Part shown: one piece after another, positions 19,334-33,516 of the stretch | How the letters are laid out: each line of letters starts with the position of its first letter | How positions within the stretch are numbered: the stretch's first letter is position 1 | Origin: Nigrospora sphaerica | Taxonomy: Eukaryota > Ascomycota > Sordariomycetes > Amphisphaeriales > Apiosporaceae | DNA: 64,000 nucleotides | Assembly: GCA_018287875.1 (NCBI GenBank) | Contig: JAGVVL010000001.1 | Coordinates: forward strand, 7,874,001-7,938,000 | Direction of reading: 5' to 3' | Made by a program: the position numbers and the translations under genes | The notes under the pieces: generated by a model | Database searches by the model: none | Told to the model about the DNA's origin: nothing | The model's input: the letters and a program-made list of their open reading frames with translations, nothing else

Positions 19334-22300
19334 ATGCGCAGAATGGGGGACGCAGCGGTGAAACTTGCCGTCGCTCCCCCGTGGAAAGGGTCGTGGAGCA
19401 GCTTTAGGAACTCCTGGGTGGCATCCATGTCATTGGCCCTGCCGCCCAGAGACGACAGGCGTGGAGGCAGCGCCATATTCGAACGTTGTGCTGCCGACTC
19501 GGCGCGAAGGAGAAGGGGGTTCCCGATCAATACGCAACAGCTCGAGAATGCCCAGTCGGCCTAGGCGTGGGACATGTGGACAGCCGCAACGTAGGGCGCT
19601 TGGGTGCCTCTCTCGGCGGGACGGCTAACGTTGGCGACCAAGTCTTCCTCGCGATAAGGCTCGGTCGTACGTATCGGCGGTCTGAAGATGGTCGGCCAGG
19701 ACCTGGGTGTCCCTTTTCCCTTCGGGAGCAAGGGGTTGCCGCTGGACGGTGTTGGGCACGAAGCAGGCGTGCGTTATCTAGGGCGATACTGACGTCGGAG
19801 GGTTCGCTCGGATGGCTTCGGATGTCTTTTGAGGCTTGGCGAACGGGCAATCCGGGCGCAGCGACGCCTACGTCGAAATGTGTATAAGTGACGCCAGGGG
19901 AAGCGAGCGGGCCGAAGACGAACGAAGGTGTGGAGCGAAGAAGAAGAAGAGTGGGAAGGATGAATCGCAGGTCCTATTCACTACTTTGTAGGTATGTACC
20001 TGTATGCGATAGGGTCGGGATGGAAAACCGACAATCCGGGCGGATAGTGGAAGCAAAACGAGTGTGCTAGTCGTGAGGTCGGACAGGAGGGCTGGTCACC
20101 GAGCACCCATTACCGGCGCAGTCTTCGGGTTCAAAGTGATGGACGCGAGGGGAGTCCTGGATTATAGGAGGGAAAGTAGGAGACACGAGGTCGATTGTCG
20201 GATTGTCCAGATTGCCTACCTGTATGGCTTGTGCCATTGTCGAGATTTGCAGATTCGATCCCTCCACTCCGGGCCCTTACGAGGGGGGGAGGCGCACGCG
20301 AGAGGTACCTGGGGTGACTAGCCGTCTGTAGGGTAGACGCGGCAAACTTTAGGGGTGTAGGCATGTACCCTGGGCCGCCGCCAGCGGCCCCAGTTGCTCT
20401 GGAATGACGCGGATGGCCGGGAACCACCACAGCAGCTGGGTCGATTCAAGGATGTTCAAGTACCGGCACGGCATAGCTTGCATACAACGATACCTACATG
20501 TACACGGCCGGGGGGGTTAACACCATCTCCTGCCACTGGAGCCCAGGGACTGACTGCCCATTAACTCCGGGCGGGCAGGTGGGCAAACCAAGGATCTAGT
20601 ATGGGAATGGAAGGTTCCCAACGTCCAACACAGGCCCCAGTCTTGCCTACTTACGTACATCCATCCTACATTACTTTCAGGTATGTACCTAGTTGGCGCG
20701 TACCTGAGATATTGTGACCAATTTCATGCCCGCTTCTAATCAGCTGGGGCGTGGCCGTCAGCGGTCGCGATTTTGACCAGCCCAGTAACGCGTACACGAA
20801 AGCGACACCATCACATGCTCTGCCCGCGGCCGATTTGAGCCTGCGGAGGAGAGGGGACACGGACAAGTACCTATGCTCCACCATCGCGCGTGGTCGGGAA
20901 CTTTTCGACGAGGAGGAGCAGAGGAGCAACAGGCGTGACGAGTCAGAACGCCTCGTTCCTCGTGGGCCGTGTGATCCTCGACGACCACGCGCCAGAGCCG
21001 ACCAAGCCGGGGCGCTCCTGGCCTCTGCCAGGCCTGAGCAACGGTTCTCGCCCCGGCTCAGGGCGATTGGCCCAGACGGACGCGGAGCTTGGGCTGTCAG
21101 TCAAGTTCCAGCCTGCCTGCTGCTCGGCAAGGAAAATGTTTCGTTCCTTGGGTGGCCGACCCTGCTGGCCCCAGCCCCCCCTTTCGTCCCATTCGGGCTC
21201 CCGCAAGCTCCCGTGCCTCGTCTTGTGAGGGGCACCGTCTGGCCAGGCCCAACGGCCGAGCACGGACTGGAGCAAAAGCAAGAACCCGGGCCAAGGAGGG
21301 AGCCCGCGCCGGGCGAAGCAAACACCCGCCAGGCCAGCTAAGGAGCATGTAATGTGTACTAGCAGACGGCGACGCCTCGCGAGTCCTTGTGCACGATGCC
21401 TCTTCATCTCGTCGCCCGCGTAACGGGGGGACTATCGGATGCAAACGATTCGGTAGTTGCCAAGCAACCCAGCAGTAAGGGCAGATCGGCCACGATGAGC
21501 CCAACGGCTGTACACCCCTCAAGCGCCACTGTAATGGCGTAGGCCCTCGTGTCACTGGTTGCAATCCCGAACCTACTGCATACTATTTTGGTCCCGTCTG
21601 TCCTTCCAGTGCAGGTGGTACAGATGGTGGAGCTCATTGCAGCACCGGGTGCGCAGATACGAAGTGTGCTGGAGGGATGCCTGTCAGCCAATACCGCAAC
21701 AAAGGTCCCTGATAACCTACCGACGAAAACATCGGACGAAACAAAAGCCCATGTACAGCCACTGACGGGTTTGACTTGGTGGCTACCTATGTAAAGTACA
21801 GAGGAAGAAGTGATGGATGCTTCCAACGGTCCGGCTGTCCGACCTAACTAGCCCTAGGCCCGCTCCTTGTCTGTCCGTGAGCTCGTACCAGCTCTCTCCG
21901 CAATGACGACGGTCGGCGCCTGGCACCCGTCAGGACCACGCTATTGGGAGGGACGCAGGGCATGTTCTATCAACCACTACTACGTACGTATAGTAGTACT
22001 TCAAGTACAAAGCTTATTGTAAATGCCAGGGTCCTCCAGGCCAGGGATGTACGATGCCACGGCGCAACGATGTAACGGCGGCAAAGCCGACACAATCCTG
22101 TGGCCATTGCCCAACCTGTCTAATGGCATTCTGCGGCTGACGGATTTCATGACAGGATCTACTAACACACCTCCCCGGATCAGCATGGAGTGTAAGCCTG
22201 CACAATTGCCCGTCGGATCTGGTATATTGCTTGGCTTTTGACTTATGGTGGTCACTGTGGATTTACACAACAAGGACAAATCCCCCAAGTGACTAAGCCT

Positions 22301-24007
22301 GCGCCCACGCGACTTGCCGGGAGACTGGGCAGTGGGTGGCGCAAAGCACAGCTACAAGGCATCTCGAATACACGTCATCTTCGGCTCGGCCACCCTCTGC
22401 ATGAGGACGGGGCGTGGAGACATCCCCGTCGCAAATTTGTCAGAATCGTCCGTAGCGGGAGACTTGGTGGTCGAAGGAGTGCATATCCATTTGCACTCAC
22501 GCCGTGTTCCACCAGACCCAACAGTACATCCAGCTTGTCCTATTATTTTGAGCGAAGCTCAAAGCAACACGAACGTTTCACTATTCCCCCACTTGCAGCA
22601 CTTGTGAGAGATGAACATAGACTAGGGTCCGAGATTGATGTTAACAAGTCACTGATATCAACTCGAACCCCCCAATCTTGCCGAGTCACAAAGAAACTCC
22701 ATGTGTGATACCTCGTTCGAGGCCGCATCTATCCGAGTATATCAAACGCCTGTTATTTATTGGCATACATACCTGGGGCGCTTCGAATGTATTTGCTATT
22801 TGTTAGTCGTGTGCTTCCCGTGCAAACAAGATGTTGGCGGCGAGTGGCCCCGGCCGGCCACCCAGCTTCGTCCCGGCCCTATGGCACCGAATTCTCCAAT
22901 TACGGTTTGGTAAGGCTGCTGCCTAATTTACATCGACGTACTGCGTGGTGCTCCTTCCTCGTTGGCCTCTCTTTCTAGTCCTGCCATGTTTTCACCCGTC
23001 AACAATAAATTCATAGCAATCAGTGTACGACGGTTGGCTCGATACTCCTGATGCGTAGTTGCCATCGACTAGTGACGGCTCTCTTTAGAAAACTATGGTT
23101 CACCAGAGGTCACCGCCCACCTAGTTGCGAGCCCTGACGCCCATATCACTTGGCACCTGACACGCATGGTGTCAGTTTGCGCTGTTGTTTCTGTCGAATA
23201 AGAACAGAAACAGAAAATCGGAGATAGCAAGTACTGGTCCCTGAACACCAAGGTCGGACTGTGTTGTCTGGAGTCACGTATTAACTCACATTTCCTGAAC
23301 ATGCAAAGGAATGACGGAAGATGGATGTTCGGGATTGCTATCTCTCCAAATGACACTAACCGGTGAATCGTATCAGGTGCCGCTGCCGTGCTTCTTGTCG
23401 CATATCTGGGCCAGTCGGTGAGCCTAGTGAAGTAAAGCATTTGCGTATTGAAAAAGAGTAGTTGTTTCGCTGGCAACCTTGAGTTTGTGTCAGTTGCATC
23501 ACTCGTTCTGAGGATCACAAGATTGGTTAGCCGTGCGTGATGCCTAAACCAAGTGATTTTAAAGAGAAGGCTTTTACTTAATAATACCTGAGGCGTTCTC
23601 TATGTATGTTTGGCACCAAAACTTACATGGCATTTACCGCCGCCATTCCAACACTAGCTGGTGATGAAGTACGTCAATCAGTTGGTGTGGTGTATGCTTG
23701 TTAATAAGGCGTACGAGTCGAACGTGGGACCTCGGACATGTTCCAATAGCATGAGAGCAGATGCGCAACATGATGTACAAAAGGCCCGCCCTGCGGTACT
23801 ATTGGGATAATTGATAGGCTCCTTACTTAAGTATTTTAGTATTGAAGTAGACAACCCAGAACAAACGAATATGGCTTTTCCAAGAACGTCAGTCCATCTG
23901 GACCGGTATCCCACCTGGACGGCAAGGAACGTGTAGCCCCCCTTGGGAGTAATATAGTATAGTAAACTTTTTTTTTCGTTTCGTATTGTTTGTTTCCATT
24001 CCAGTAC
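19334..24007. other. 4.7-kb gene-free region
   Basis: Upstream of the channel gene and downstream of the AT-hook gene. The GC-rich part 20750-21340 gives open frames on both strands but no recognisable protein, no ATG-initiated conserved frame and no intron structure. Nothing else was identified. Confidence 0.45.
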
Positions 24008-25023
24008 CTATTCGGCAGCGCCCTGGCTTCGAGTTTTGCGTGCCGTCCTGCCTACGGGAGCGGGGGGGGCGGGCGGCTTGTCCGACTTCTTGGGCCGACC
24101 GGGTTTCTTCGGAGAGCTGTTAGTTGCCGCCGGCAGAGGCGCGTCGTCCGTCTTCACTTCGTCTGTCTTGAGCTTCTTTTCGGCAGTGACGGCCGGTGTT
24201 TCGGCGGGCACCTCGGCGGGAGCGTTGTTGCTGCTGACGACCGCCTCGTCGGCCTTCCTCTTGTCGCCGGCCTGCGGCTCCGGTTTGGCCGCTTCGGGCG
24301 CGTCGGCGACGGGACCCACGGGCTTTTCCGCATCCTTGGCAGATGCGGCCTCGGCCTCAGCCTCGGCCTGGGGCTGCAAGGCACCGGTCATAATAGCGTC
24401 CCCTGAGGCGGCATCGCCCGCTCTCTCCTCGGTGGCGTCCGGCTTGGCCTCTTCCAGCTTGGGCTCGGCAGGTGGGCTGGGCGGGTGCGCCTTTGGCAGT
24501 TCTCGATCCGGCACCTCCTCAATTGAAACGGGCTTCGGCGGCTCCTTGGTTTCACCGTTGGAAAGTACGCCGGTGCTGGTAAACGACTCCTTCGCGTCAG
24601 GTTCTTCCTGTTGCTGGTTGCCTCCCGCGGGGACATGCGCAGGCGCGGGCGCAGGCGCAGTCTCTTTGCTGGGTTCTCCCGTGGGCACGGGGACCATGGG
24701 AGCGGCGGCCGTCTTCGGCGATTCCTTAGTGATGGGCGGAAGATCAGGCGCTGTCGTGTCGGAGCTCGCCTGGGTCTCTGGCGGCGTAGGTGGACCGTTC
24801 TTAAGGACGCTCTCAACGGGAGCAGCTATTGACCTCCATGTCAGTACTACGGCACTTCTGGCGCACGCTTTTGCGGCTGGCGTTGGAACCGGCGCATGAC
24901 CCAATTCCCGGCCAATGGTTGTATATCAAGCCTCCCAGTGGTCGCCGCCATCTGACGGCCACACGCGCGATGGGGTTTTCGATGCTCACCCTTGTTGGTG
25001 TTGTCGTTCGCGATGGCGGACAT
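24008..25023 (-). CDS. Acidic Ala/Pro-rich protein with C-terminal AT-hook
   Basis: Two exons: 25023-24990 (MSAIANDNTNK) and 24825-24008, joined across intron 24989-24826 (GTGAGC, branch CTGAC, acceptor ATAG), giving 283 residues. The start has A at -3 (AAAATGTCC). Almost the whole chain is low complexity, rich in Ala, Pro, Glu and Lys (PPTPPETQASSD, EVPDRELPKAHPPSPP), so it is probably disordered. Near the C-terminus SPKKPGRPKKSDK is an AT-hook-like element, followed by RTARKTRSQGAAE. Inferred: a small nuclear, chromatin-associated protein binding AT-rich minor grooves. No catalytic domain is seen. The family is unnamed to my knowledge. Confidence 0.75.
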
Positions 25024-25524
25024 TTTCCTCAATGACGTAACAAGGTGCGATGTTGGTACTGTACGCATACGGTTGAGCACAGTATGCGCGCTGGTCTTGG
25101 ACAGTATTGGGCCTTGGCTTGGCGCTGGCAGATTGGGGGACGGATTCGCTACGTGATGGGCACGAGAACGATGATGGGACACTTGCTCTCTTGATAGGCG
25201 ATTGGGAAAAGAAGGAGGAAAGTAACGGAGTTGTTGGATGAGATGAAAGCGATCGAACTACATACAGTACCGTTCGTCTCCAGCGCACATGATCTAGGTA
25301 TGGGCAGAGATCCCGAATCAGCTCCACCAGACGGGCTCGGGAAATCATACATGCCCTTGCCCTCCATGTTTGCCCTCGCATACTACACTGTATATACTAA
25401 CGGGATAGAGTGGGCAACGAACAGCTGCCCTAGCAAGGGCTCGGTAGCCTTGCCCAGGCTCACTCTCAGTTACATGGGCGCAGGCTAAAGGCCGGGATGG
25501 CCTCTCAGGTAGAGGGTGCGAAAG

Positions 25525-25692
25525 CGCGAGAGAGCTAGACAAGGAAGGGCAGCGAAAGAGATCGCGTGGGCGAGAGGGGGAGAGAGGGCGAGAAAAGCCA
25601 GAGAGAGCCAGAGAGAGCTAGAGAGACGGGGAGAGAGAGAAAGAGAGCGAGAGAGAGGGACGCAGAGAGAGCCAGAAAGAGAGCGCGAGGGG
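25525..25692. repeat. Purine (GA)-rich low-complexity tract
   Basis: About 170 bases almost entirely of G and A on the plus strand, made of GAGAGA runs with irregular CC and CT interruptions. Confidence 0.9.
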
Positions 25693-26404
25693 GCGTGTGC
25701 GCCGCGCGTGCGTGAGGGGAAAGCCGCTGCTACAAGGTGAACAGGGTATGCGGTATGTAAGTAAGGTAGACTGGTTCAAAAGTCACACATGCTTGCTTCT
25801 CCATGTCAGTAACAACGGCGCTCAGCTCTTACATCCATGGTAATGGATGGAGGGTATGACTCCGACGACTCGTAGTATGGAGAGGTACCCCAAGCTCGAC
25901 CAGGTAAGCTCGTGGAAGGTCGAGACGAGGGTTATGCCGTTATACGGTGTGTTGTATCTATCCTATGTGCTGCGGATGTACCGGGAGCAGGACGGGTCCC
26001 GCGCGTGGGTGGAGTATCGATGGAAGAAGGTTCCATGGCGTCCAGCGGGGGGACATACACAGTAGAACTGGAGTGTATCTTATTCCTCCGGGCACAACTG
26101 TACTGGCTCTGCATAAGCAGCCCTATTTCGTAATGCAACCTATAGGCTGTATTATAGCGCGACACAATCTTTACATAGTAGCGCACCCGGCTTGGCCACG
26201 CGTGCCATGCGTGCCGCCAAGCGAGCTGGGTCAGGGCAGTGAGGCAGTGCTAGCACTCCAGGCGCGCAGGAAAAAAAGGTGCCGGCTGCAGGTGGTTGGG
26301 ACGGGACCCAGCTGATGCCCAGGTTTGCCGGGCTGCTAACCCACTGGCAGAGGAGGCCTTGGCAGTTGCTGAGAAAACTTCCGTTGACCACCTGGGCAGG
26401 ACTT

Positions 26405-26469
26405 CTTGGCCTCCTTGGCCTCCTTGGCCTCCTTGGCCTGGCTTGGCCTCTCGCCTCGAAACTCTTGGC
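26405..26469. repeat. 9-bp tandem repeat (CTTGGCCTC) upstream of the Na+-ATPase
   Basis: The unit CTTGGCCTC recurs with small variations; CTTGGC occurs at 26405, 26414, 26423, 26432, 26442 and 26464, and CCTGGC at 26437. Each is the reverse complement of GCCARG, the PacC recognition hexamer. Confidence 0.85.
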
Positions 26470-27363
26470 CTTCTGCCACTTTGCGTCATGCACGCCGTTT
26501 ATTAGATTTCGGAGGGGCCACCCAACAATAGAGTGCCCCACGGCTCGGCTCATTCAAGCCCTGACTGTGGGGAAAGGTTTGCGCGTACGGACCGGGCGGG
26601 GCTTCCGTCTCTTCTTTCCATCGCTTTCAACTGGCCGACGGACTCGGGCAGCAACGGGTCTCGAAGGACGACCATTCATTCCCGCGGGCATGTCGTACGC
26701 TTTCTGCATCATGCCACGCCCTGCCCGCGGGGGACGCCGAGGATGCCATGGCGATGGGGAGATAACCTGCCGAGCCTGCTCGATACTCCCGAGAGCCCTT
26801 CATGTCGGACTGACGGTCCCGAATGCATGAAGTGCACGGCAGATGGGATGGGGTAGGATGCGAGAGGGATGGGATGGCAGGCAGACAGGCTCGACGGGAG
26901 CTCGACAGGTTGCCATCAGTCGTTATGACCCTTTTTCCCCCTCTCCCACGCAGGACGGCACCTTGCCCTTGGGGTTGCGGGGTCCCCAGTTTCGCATGAG
27001 ACAGCATTGCCAAGCAGCCAACCACAGCCCGCATTGGAAGAAAGAGAATTTGGGTTGCTTCGGTCCAAGCCACTTCTCGTCTGCTAACCACTTAACAAAC
27101 CTAGTGGCGATCGAGGCAATGCTAGCGAGATAGCCAGAATGCCTCATCCGAGTGCTGAGTGCCGATTCCCGAGCGCGCGAGAGCCTGGCAACCCCTTCGT
27201 CACCCCCTGCCGGCAGGACGTGGGATGCGGCCCTCAACATCCTCGCGGCGCAAGGCAGCCTCGCCAACTCTTATCACCAGGCTTCTTCCCGCTTCTGCTT
27301 TCTCCGGGACAGACGTCAGCCCGCCCCCGGCACCGACGAAATGCGACTCCGCCCGTGCGGCTG

Positions 27364-27574
27364 GCCAAGAGCCTCCGGTCGGTGGAACCATGGAGAGGCG
27401 ACCAGCGACGGACCAGCGAATTGCTTTCACAAATTAGCATGCCAAGCGTCGTGGCAACACCCGGCTCGGTCACGTGCAGCGACGGCATTCTTGGTGTGAT
27501 CCTCTGTTTGCGGCCCTTCTAGAAGCCAAGCACTTGGCTGTAGCCGGCCAAGGCTCTGGTTGCGTATGGCCAAG
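27364..27574. promoter_or_regulatory. Cluster of PacC-type GCCARG hexamers
   Basis: GCCAAG or its complement occurs at 27364-27369, 27441-27446, 27525-27530, 27533-27538, 27547-27552 and 27569-27574, with more at 27011, 27184 (CCTGGC) and 27823. Known: PacC binds 5'-GCCARG and activates ENA-type sodium pumps at alkaline pH in filamentous fungi. The distance to the ATPase ATG is about 0.5-0.75 kb. Confidence 0.5.
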
Positions 27575-28100
27575 CCTGACGATGGGTTGCGAGAGGGTTG
27601 GCATGGCTATTCGGCACCTCAACTCCACCATACCGCCGAATACACGACTTCGGTGATGGCGTTTTACGAGCGAGACCTCTTGGTAAGCTGCTATCCCATG
27701 TTTTCCTCTTCGATGACCCAATCAGCTCGGCCGCCTCAACCAAAAGCTTGGATCCCCGAACCCCACGAGGGGCTTATCACCAAGTCCGGCACGCAGAATG
27801 ATGTATAAGGTTCTTGGGTCCTCTTGGCGTCCTCCACGGGCTTGAAGCCGGGAACAAGCAGGTCGCATGCTGTTCTGCCTGATGTAATTCGTATGTTATA
27901 AAGAGGAGGTACTTCCCCGGGCCCATGTCTTTTGCGTTGTAGATGTCAAACGCTATCCTCATTTACAACGAGGGTTTCGCGACGAGAGCTGAGACAGCAG
28001 GTACCGTTTGTATCTCTGTAGACAATTGCCGAGCTCTTTTCACCCATGAACGGCCAGACCTTTGTGCTGAAGTCGACTGCCATCCCAACACTCGTCCAAC

Positions 28101-31100
28101 ATGGCAGCCGAGTATCCCCGTCACCCCTTCCTTCTACCGGTCCAGGATGTGTTCAAGGCTCTTGAATCCGACCCCGACAGGGGCCTGTCCTCGGCCCAGG
28201 TAGCCCAGTTGCGCGAGAAGTACCCGCCGAACGAGCTGGATGTCGGGGGCGCCATCCCCTGGTACACCATTTTCTTGCGCCAGCTGTTCAACGCTATGAT
28301 CATCGTAAGTAGTCACAGCCAATGGCCGCCGGTGGCTGCATGCCGAGCTGACAAATCCATCTAGGTGCTGTTCTTTGCCATGGCCCTGAGTTTTATCGTG
28401 AAAGATTGGATCGAGGGCGGTGTCATCACAGCCGTCATCTTTCTGAACGTCGGGATCGGCTTCTGGCAAGAGTATGGAGCCGAGAAGAAGATGGACGCTC
28501 TGCGCGCTCTCTCATCTCCCAGTGCTACGGTTTTGCGAGATGGCAAGACTCAAGTCATTCCCAAGTGAGTCTTCCCCAGCGTATCAGGACGAATTCGAGC
28601 TTTGGGTCTTAAAAAACTAACGCGGAACAGTGCCGAGGTCGTACCCGGTGATGTGATCCTCCTCAAGATGGGCGATACGATCCCTGCCGACGTACGCCTT
28701 TTCGAAGTTATGAACATGAGCTCGGACGAGCAGTCCCTCACCGGCGAATCCGTCCCCGTAGACAAGGTCACCGAGCACTTTGAGGACGAAGAGCTGGGTA
28801 TCGGCGATCGCTTGAACATTGCTTACGGAACCACTGTCGTGCGCAAGGGTCGTGCCCGTGGTGTTGTCATTGCTACGGGTATGCAGACCGAAGTCGGCAA
28901 AATTGCCGCCTCGACGTCGGGCAAGAAACGCAAGCCTGGTCGCTCTATGAACTACAAGAAGTACGGTAAGCGACAGCCCGTGGTCGGGTTGAGCAAGCGC
29001 ATCTGGGACTTCATTGGCAAGTTCTTGGGCTTGACCGAGGGCACGCCGCTCCAGATCAAGCTTTCCAAGCTCGCCTATCTCCTGTTCGGCTGCGCCCTGA
29101 TCCTTGCCTTGATCGTCTTTGCTGTCAACAACTTTACTGGAAACCGTGATGTCGTCATTTACGCCATCAGCACTGGTATCGCAATCATTCCCGAGTCGCT
29201 TGTCGCGTGAGTAATCCTTTGCGCCCCTGGACCGACGGCCGGCCCCGTCACTGACACGGAAAATAGCGTTCTGACCATTACCATGGTGGTTGCCACCACC
29301 GTAATGAGAAAGGCCAACGTGGTTGTCCGAGATCTTTCCGCACTGGAAGCGCTCGGAGGTGTGACCAACATCTGCTCGGATAAGACGGGCACGCTCACCC
29401 AGGGAGCCATGATCGTCAGGAAAGTCTGGATCCCAAGCAAGAGCATCTATACTGTTCACGACTCCAAGGACCCCGCCGACCCGACTGTTGGCCGCGTCAC
29501 CTTCGCCGAGGTAGACGCCAACGCTCCGACTCCGGAGCCCGAGAAGCGTGATTATGACCAGGAACGAAGCGCCGCCACCCTCAAGTTCGATGTCCCCGAC
29601 GAGAAGCTCAACCCCCCCAAGCCCAAGCAGGGTGCGGATGCTGAGGTCGAAGCCACCATGAACCCCGAGCTTGAATCTTTCCTGCTTTCCGCTGCTCTGT
29701 GCAACCTCGCCACGGTCCGACACGAGACCGAAGCCAACGCCGACGAGCGTAAGTGGAAGACCACGGGCGAACCCACCGAGATCGCACTCCAGGTTTTTGC
29801 CCACCGTTTCAACAAGGGGAAGAAGACTATCGAGGCTGGGGGCTGGAAGCAACTCGCCGAGTTCCCTTTTGACAGTTCCATCAAGCGCATGTCCGTCATC
29901 TACGATGGCCCAAACATGGATCACAGCATGGTCTTCGCCAAGGGCGCCGTCGAGCGCATTATCGATCTGTGCACACACGTGGGCTTCGGCGACAAGAGAG
30001 AGCAGATGACGGACGACTATAAACAGCGCATCATCGAGCAGATGGACCGGTTCGCTTCCCAAGGCCAGCGTGTTCTGGCCATCGCGTCCCGTCCCTGGGA
30101 GGGCAAGTACCAAGAAAAGACGAATGCCGAAACCAAGGAGGAGGACGATGAGGCCCTCCGAACCCGTGTGGAAAGCAACCTTACCCTTCTCGGTCTTGCC
30201 GGCATTTACGACCCCCCGCGTCGCGAGACGAAGCCCGCCATTGCCGAGTGTTCGACTGCTGGTATCAAGGTGCACATGCTGACTGGTGACCACCCTGCCA
30301 CGGCCACGGCCATTGCCAAGGAGGTGGGCATCATCCCACACAACCTGAGCAGCCTGCCCGCCGACCTTGCCAAGTCCCTCATCTACAAGGCGAACGATTT
30401 TGATAAGCTCACAGAGGACGAGATTGATGCCCTGCCCGAACTGCCTCTTGTTCTTGCTCGCTGTGCCCCTGACACCAAGACGCGCATGATCGACGCTCTC
30501 CGCCGCCGCAACGCTTTCATGGCCATGACTGGCGACGGTGTCAACGACGCCCCCTCGCTCTCACGGGCCGATGTGGGCATTGCCATGGGTTCTGGGTCCG
30601 ACGTTGCCAAATCCGCCTCCAAGATCGTCTTGACCGATGACAAGTTCAACTCGATTGTCGCTGCTATCCGCGAAGGTCGTCGCATGTTCGATAACATTCA
30701 GAAGTTTGTGCTGCACCTGCTCACCTCCAACGTCGGCGAGGTCATTCTCCTCATCTGCGGTCTTGGGTTCCGTGACTCTCAGGGCCTGTCTGTCTTCCCC
30801 ATTTCGCCGCTGGAGATTCTCTGGATCAATATGCTCACGTCGTCGTTCCCGGCCTTTGGGCTTGGTCGTGAGCTGCCCTCGGCCATGGTGATGCGCCGGC
30901 CGCCGCACGACAAGAAACGTGGCGTCTTCACCAACCAGATCATCATCGACATGCTGGTTTATGGTTTTGTGATGGGCGTCCTGACGCTGATGACATTTGT
31001 CATTGTGGTTTACGGTGTCAACGGCGGTCAGTTGGGTGACAAGTGCAATGAAGGGTTCAGCGAGTCGTGCCGTCCCGTGTTCCGCGCGCGAGCGACAGTG

Positions 31101-31595
31101 TTTGCCGAGTTGACGTGGCTCATTCTGATCAGCGCTTGGGAGTTCAAGGACCTCCGGCGATCCATGTTTCGCCTCAACCCCGACTCCAAGTCGAAGTTCC
31201 CCTTCTTCGCCGACATTTACGACAATAAGTTCCTGTTCTGGGCCGTGGTGCTTGGCTTCCTATCCACGTTCCCCGTGGTGTACATTCCCGTCATCAACAC
31301 CAACGTGTTCAAGCACATCGACATCACCTGGGAGTGGGGCCTGGCCTTTGCTGCTCTAATAATCTTCGTGATGGCCATCGAGGCCTGGAAGTGGGTGAAG
31401 CGTACCTTCAGACTGCTCGAGGGCGGTGCTGTCGTCAGGGGCTCCTTCAGCCAGGGTGAAGAGGAGAGCGGTCGCAAGTTTACGCGGACGCTCAGCATGA
31501 CCAGTTTCAAGAGCTGGAGGAGCAGAACGATCGGACGCACGAGGACGGGCGACACGCAAGTATCGCAATCCACGTCGAGGGCCAAGGAGGGCTAA
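28101..31595 (+). CDS. ENA-type P-type ATPase exporting Na+/K+ (type IID)
   Basis: Four exons: 28101-28304, 28365-28564, 28631-29206 and 29267-31595, giving 1102 residues. Introns have GTAAGT or GTGAGT donors and CTGAC/CTAAC branches. Motifs: N-terminal cation-ATPase domain (HPFLLPVQDVFKALESD), actuator TGES at 172-175, phosphorylation motif SDKTGTLT with the aspartate at 365, MLTGDHPATA in the P domain, GDGVNDAPSLSRADVG near 748, and a C-terminal set of helices (FGLGRELPSAMVMRRPPHD). Known: fungal ENA pumps expel sodium and potassium across the plasma membrane, essential for salt and alkaline tolerance. IPESLVAVLTITM in M4 fits the type IID family rather than SERCA (IPEGLP). The basic Ser/Thr-rich tail (RTLSMTSFKSW) could be a regulatory phosphorylation site. 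The promoter contains many PacC sites. Confidence 0.95.
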
Positions 31596-32702
31596 AGGCA
31601 GGAAGATTGGTGGAGGTAATGAGTACAAAAAGAAGGTTTGCGGCAAGGCATCCGGAGATGCACGCATATGAGATACCCCGAGCGCGCCATGATTCTTGTT
31701 TTAGATTCCCCACGGTCCTTTTGGGCACAGCAATGGGGCAGAAGTATCATGACAGGCGACGTGGCTGTCAAGGGGTGGGAGGATTTGCAGCGGAGAGAAC
31801 AGGTGCGTCCCAGTCTGCTAGGGAATCGCCCGTTTCAATGTGTGCAGTAATTCTGGTATATTAGGATATGGGAGTAGATCAGCTTATAAAGACGTAATGC
31901 GCAAGCGAACACATCTCCTCAGAATGTGGAAGTAATGCCACATCACGAGCGATATTTCCCATTCGTAGACGCTTGCTCCTGGGAAATGATACCACGTTCT
32001 ACTTCACATAGGCATCTTTCCGTAGACCTCTGCAGATATAACTCGCTTCCAATGGTACAGCCAAATGCAGGTCTGTGACGTACTCAGTCCTATAAGCCCC
32101 CCCCTCCAGGTGACGCAGGTGGACATTAAGAGCGCATGTGTATAGGAGCGGGCGCGTTAGTTACCTAGCCACCAGGTGGATTCGCTGCCTGGGCAAGTAA
32201 GAAGTATCTGCAGAATAGAACAGCGAACAAGAAGTAAGATGAGGCGGATTGGCCTGCAATCGACGGCGGCGAATCTCTATAAAGCATGCCATGCTAGTAG
32301 ACGTTGTCGTGGTCAGCCTTATTGGGCAAGCGTCTGGGTTGACTGGCTGAACCGAAAGCCAAGACAGGCCCTCTCTCATTGCCCAATCAGCGCCGGTTGT
32401 GACGCGGCCAATAACAGCGCTGGTTCCAGTCCCGCCTGGCGCCTCGCACGGGGCGCCGCCATTGCATTGGGAAGCGCGAGCGTGTCCAGAAGGGATCGAG
32501 AATACCTAGGTACAGCGAGGACGGCAAGAAGAAGGAGCCCTCTTCTCGAGAATTGAGCATCGCCAACTCCATTCCGCTCCTTTTGCCACCAGCTACACGC
32601 CAACGACACGCCATAACGCTTTCTATATACGGCCCTCGATACTGCCGCCTAATCTCCTTCTTTCTCCTTCTTCGTCCCAACCTCTTCTTCGTCCCCTCCA
32701 CC
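31596..32702. other. Interval between Na+-ATPase and Dpm1 genes
   Basis: Holds the ATPase 3' UTR and the Dpm1 promoter, whose last 100 bases are pyrimidine-rich. No gene was recognised. Confidence 0.45.

Positions 32703-33516
<814 letters not shown>

Larger units (their letters stand above)
25024..28100. other. Gene-free region and long upstream region of the sodium ATPase
   Basis: It contains the GA-rich tract and the CTTGGC repeats listed separately. No coding structure was recognised. The right-hand 1.8 kb probably forms the ATPase promoter. Confidence 0.45.

Noticed and set aside
20751..21341. 196-codon plus-strand frame in the GC-rich block
   Set aside because: No ATG at its start, no known motif, and equally long frames on the opposite strand.
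23680..23790. tRNA-like B-box on the minus strand (ACGTTCGACTCG)
   Set aside because: No matching A box, acceptor stem or cloverleaf could be formed.
24036..24899. 287-codon Ser/Gly-rich frame opposite the AT-hook gene
   Set aside because: A low-complexity complement of the Ala/Pro-rich coding strand; the minus-strand gene has a good splice structure and start.
28617..30341. 574-codon open frame antisense to the sodium ATPase
   Set aside because: It lies wholly opposite a well-supported gene and has no recognisable domain; GC-rich third positions produce such shadows.
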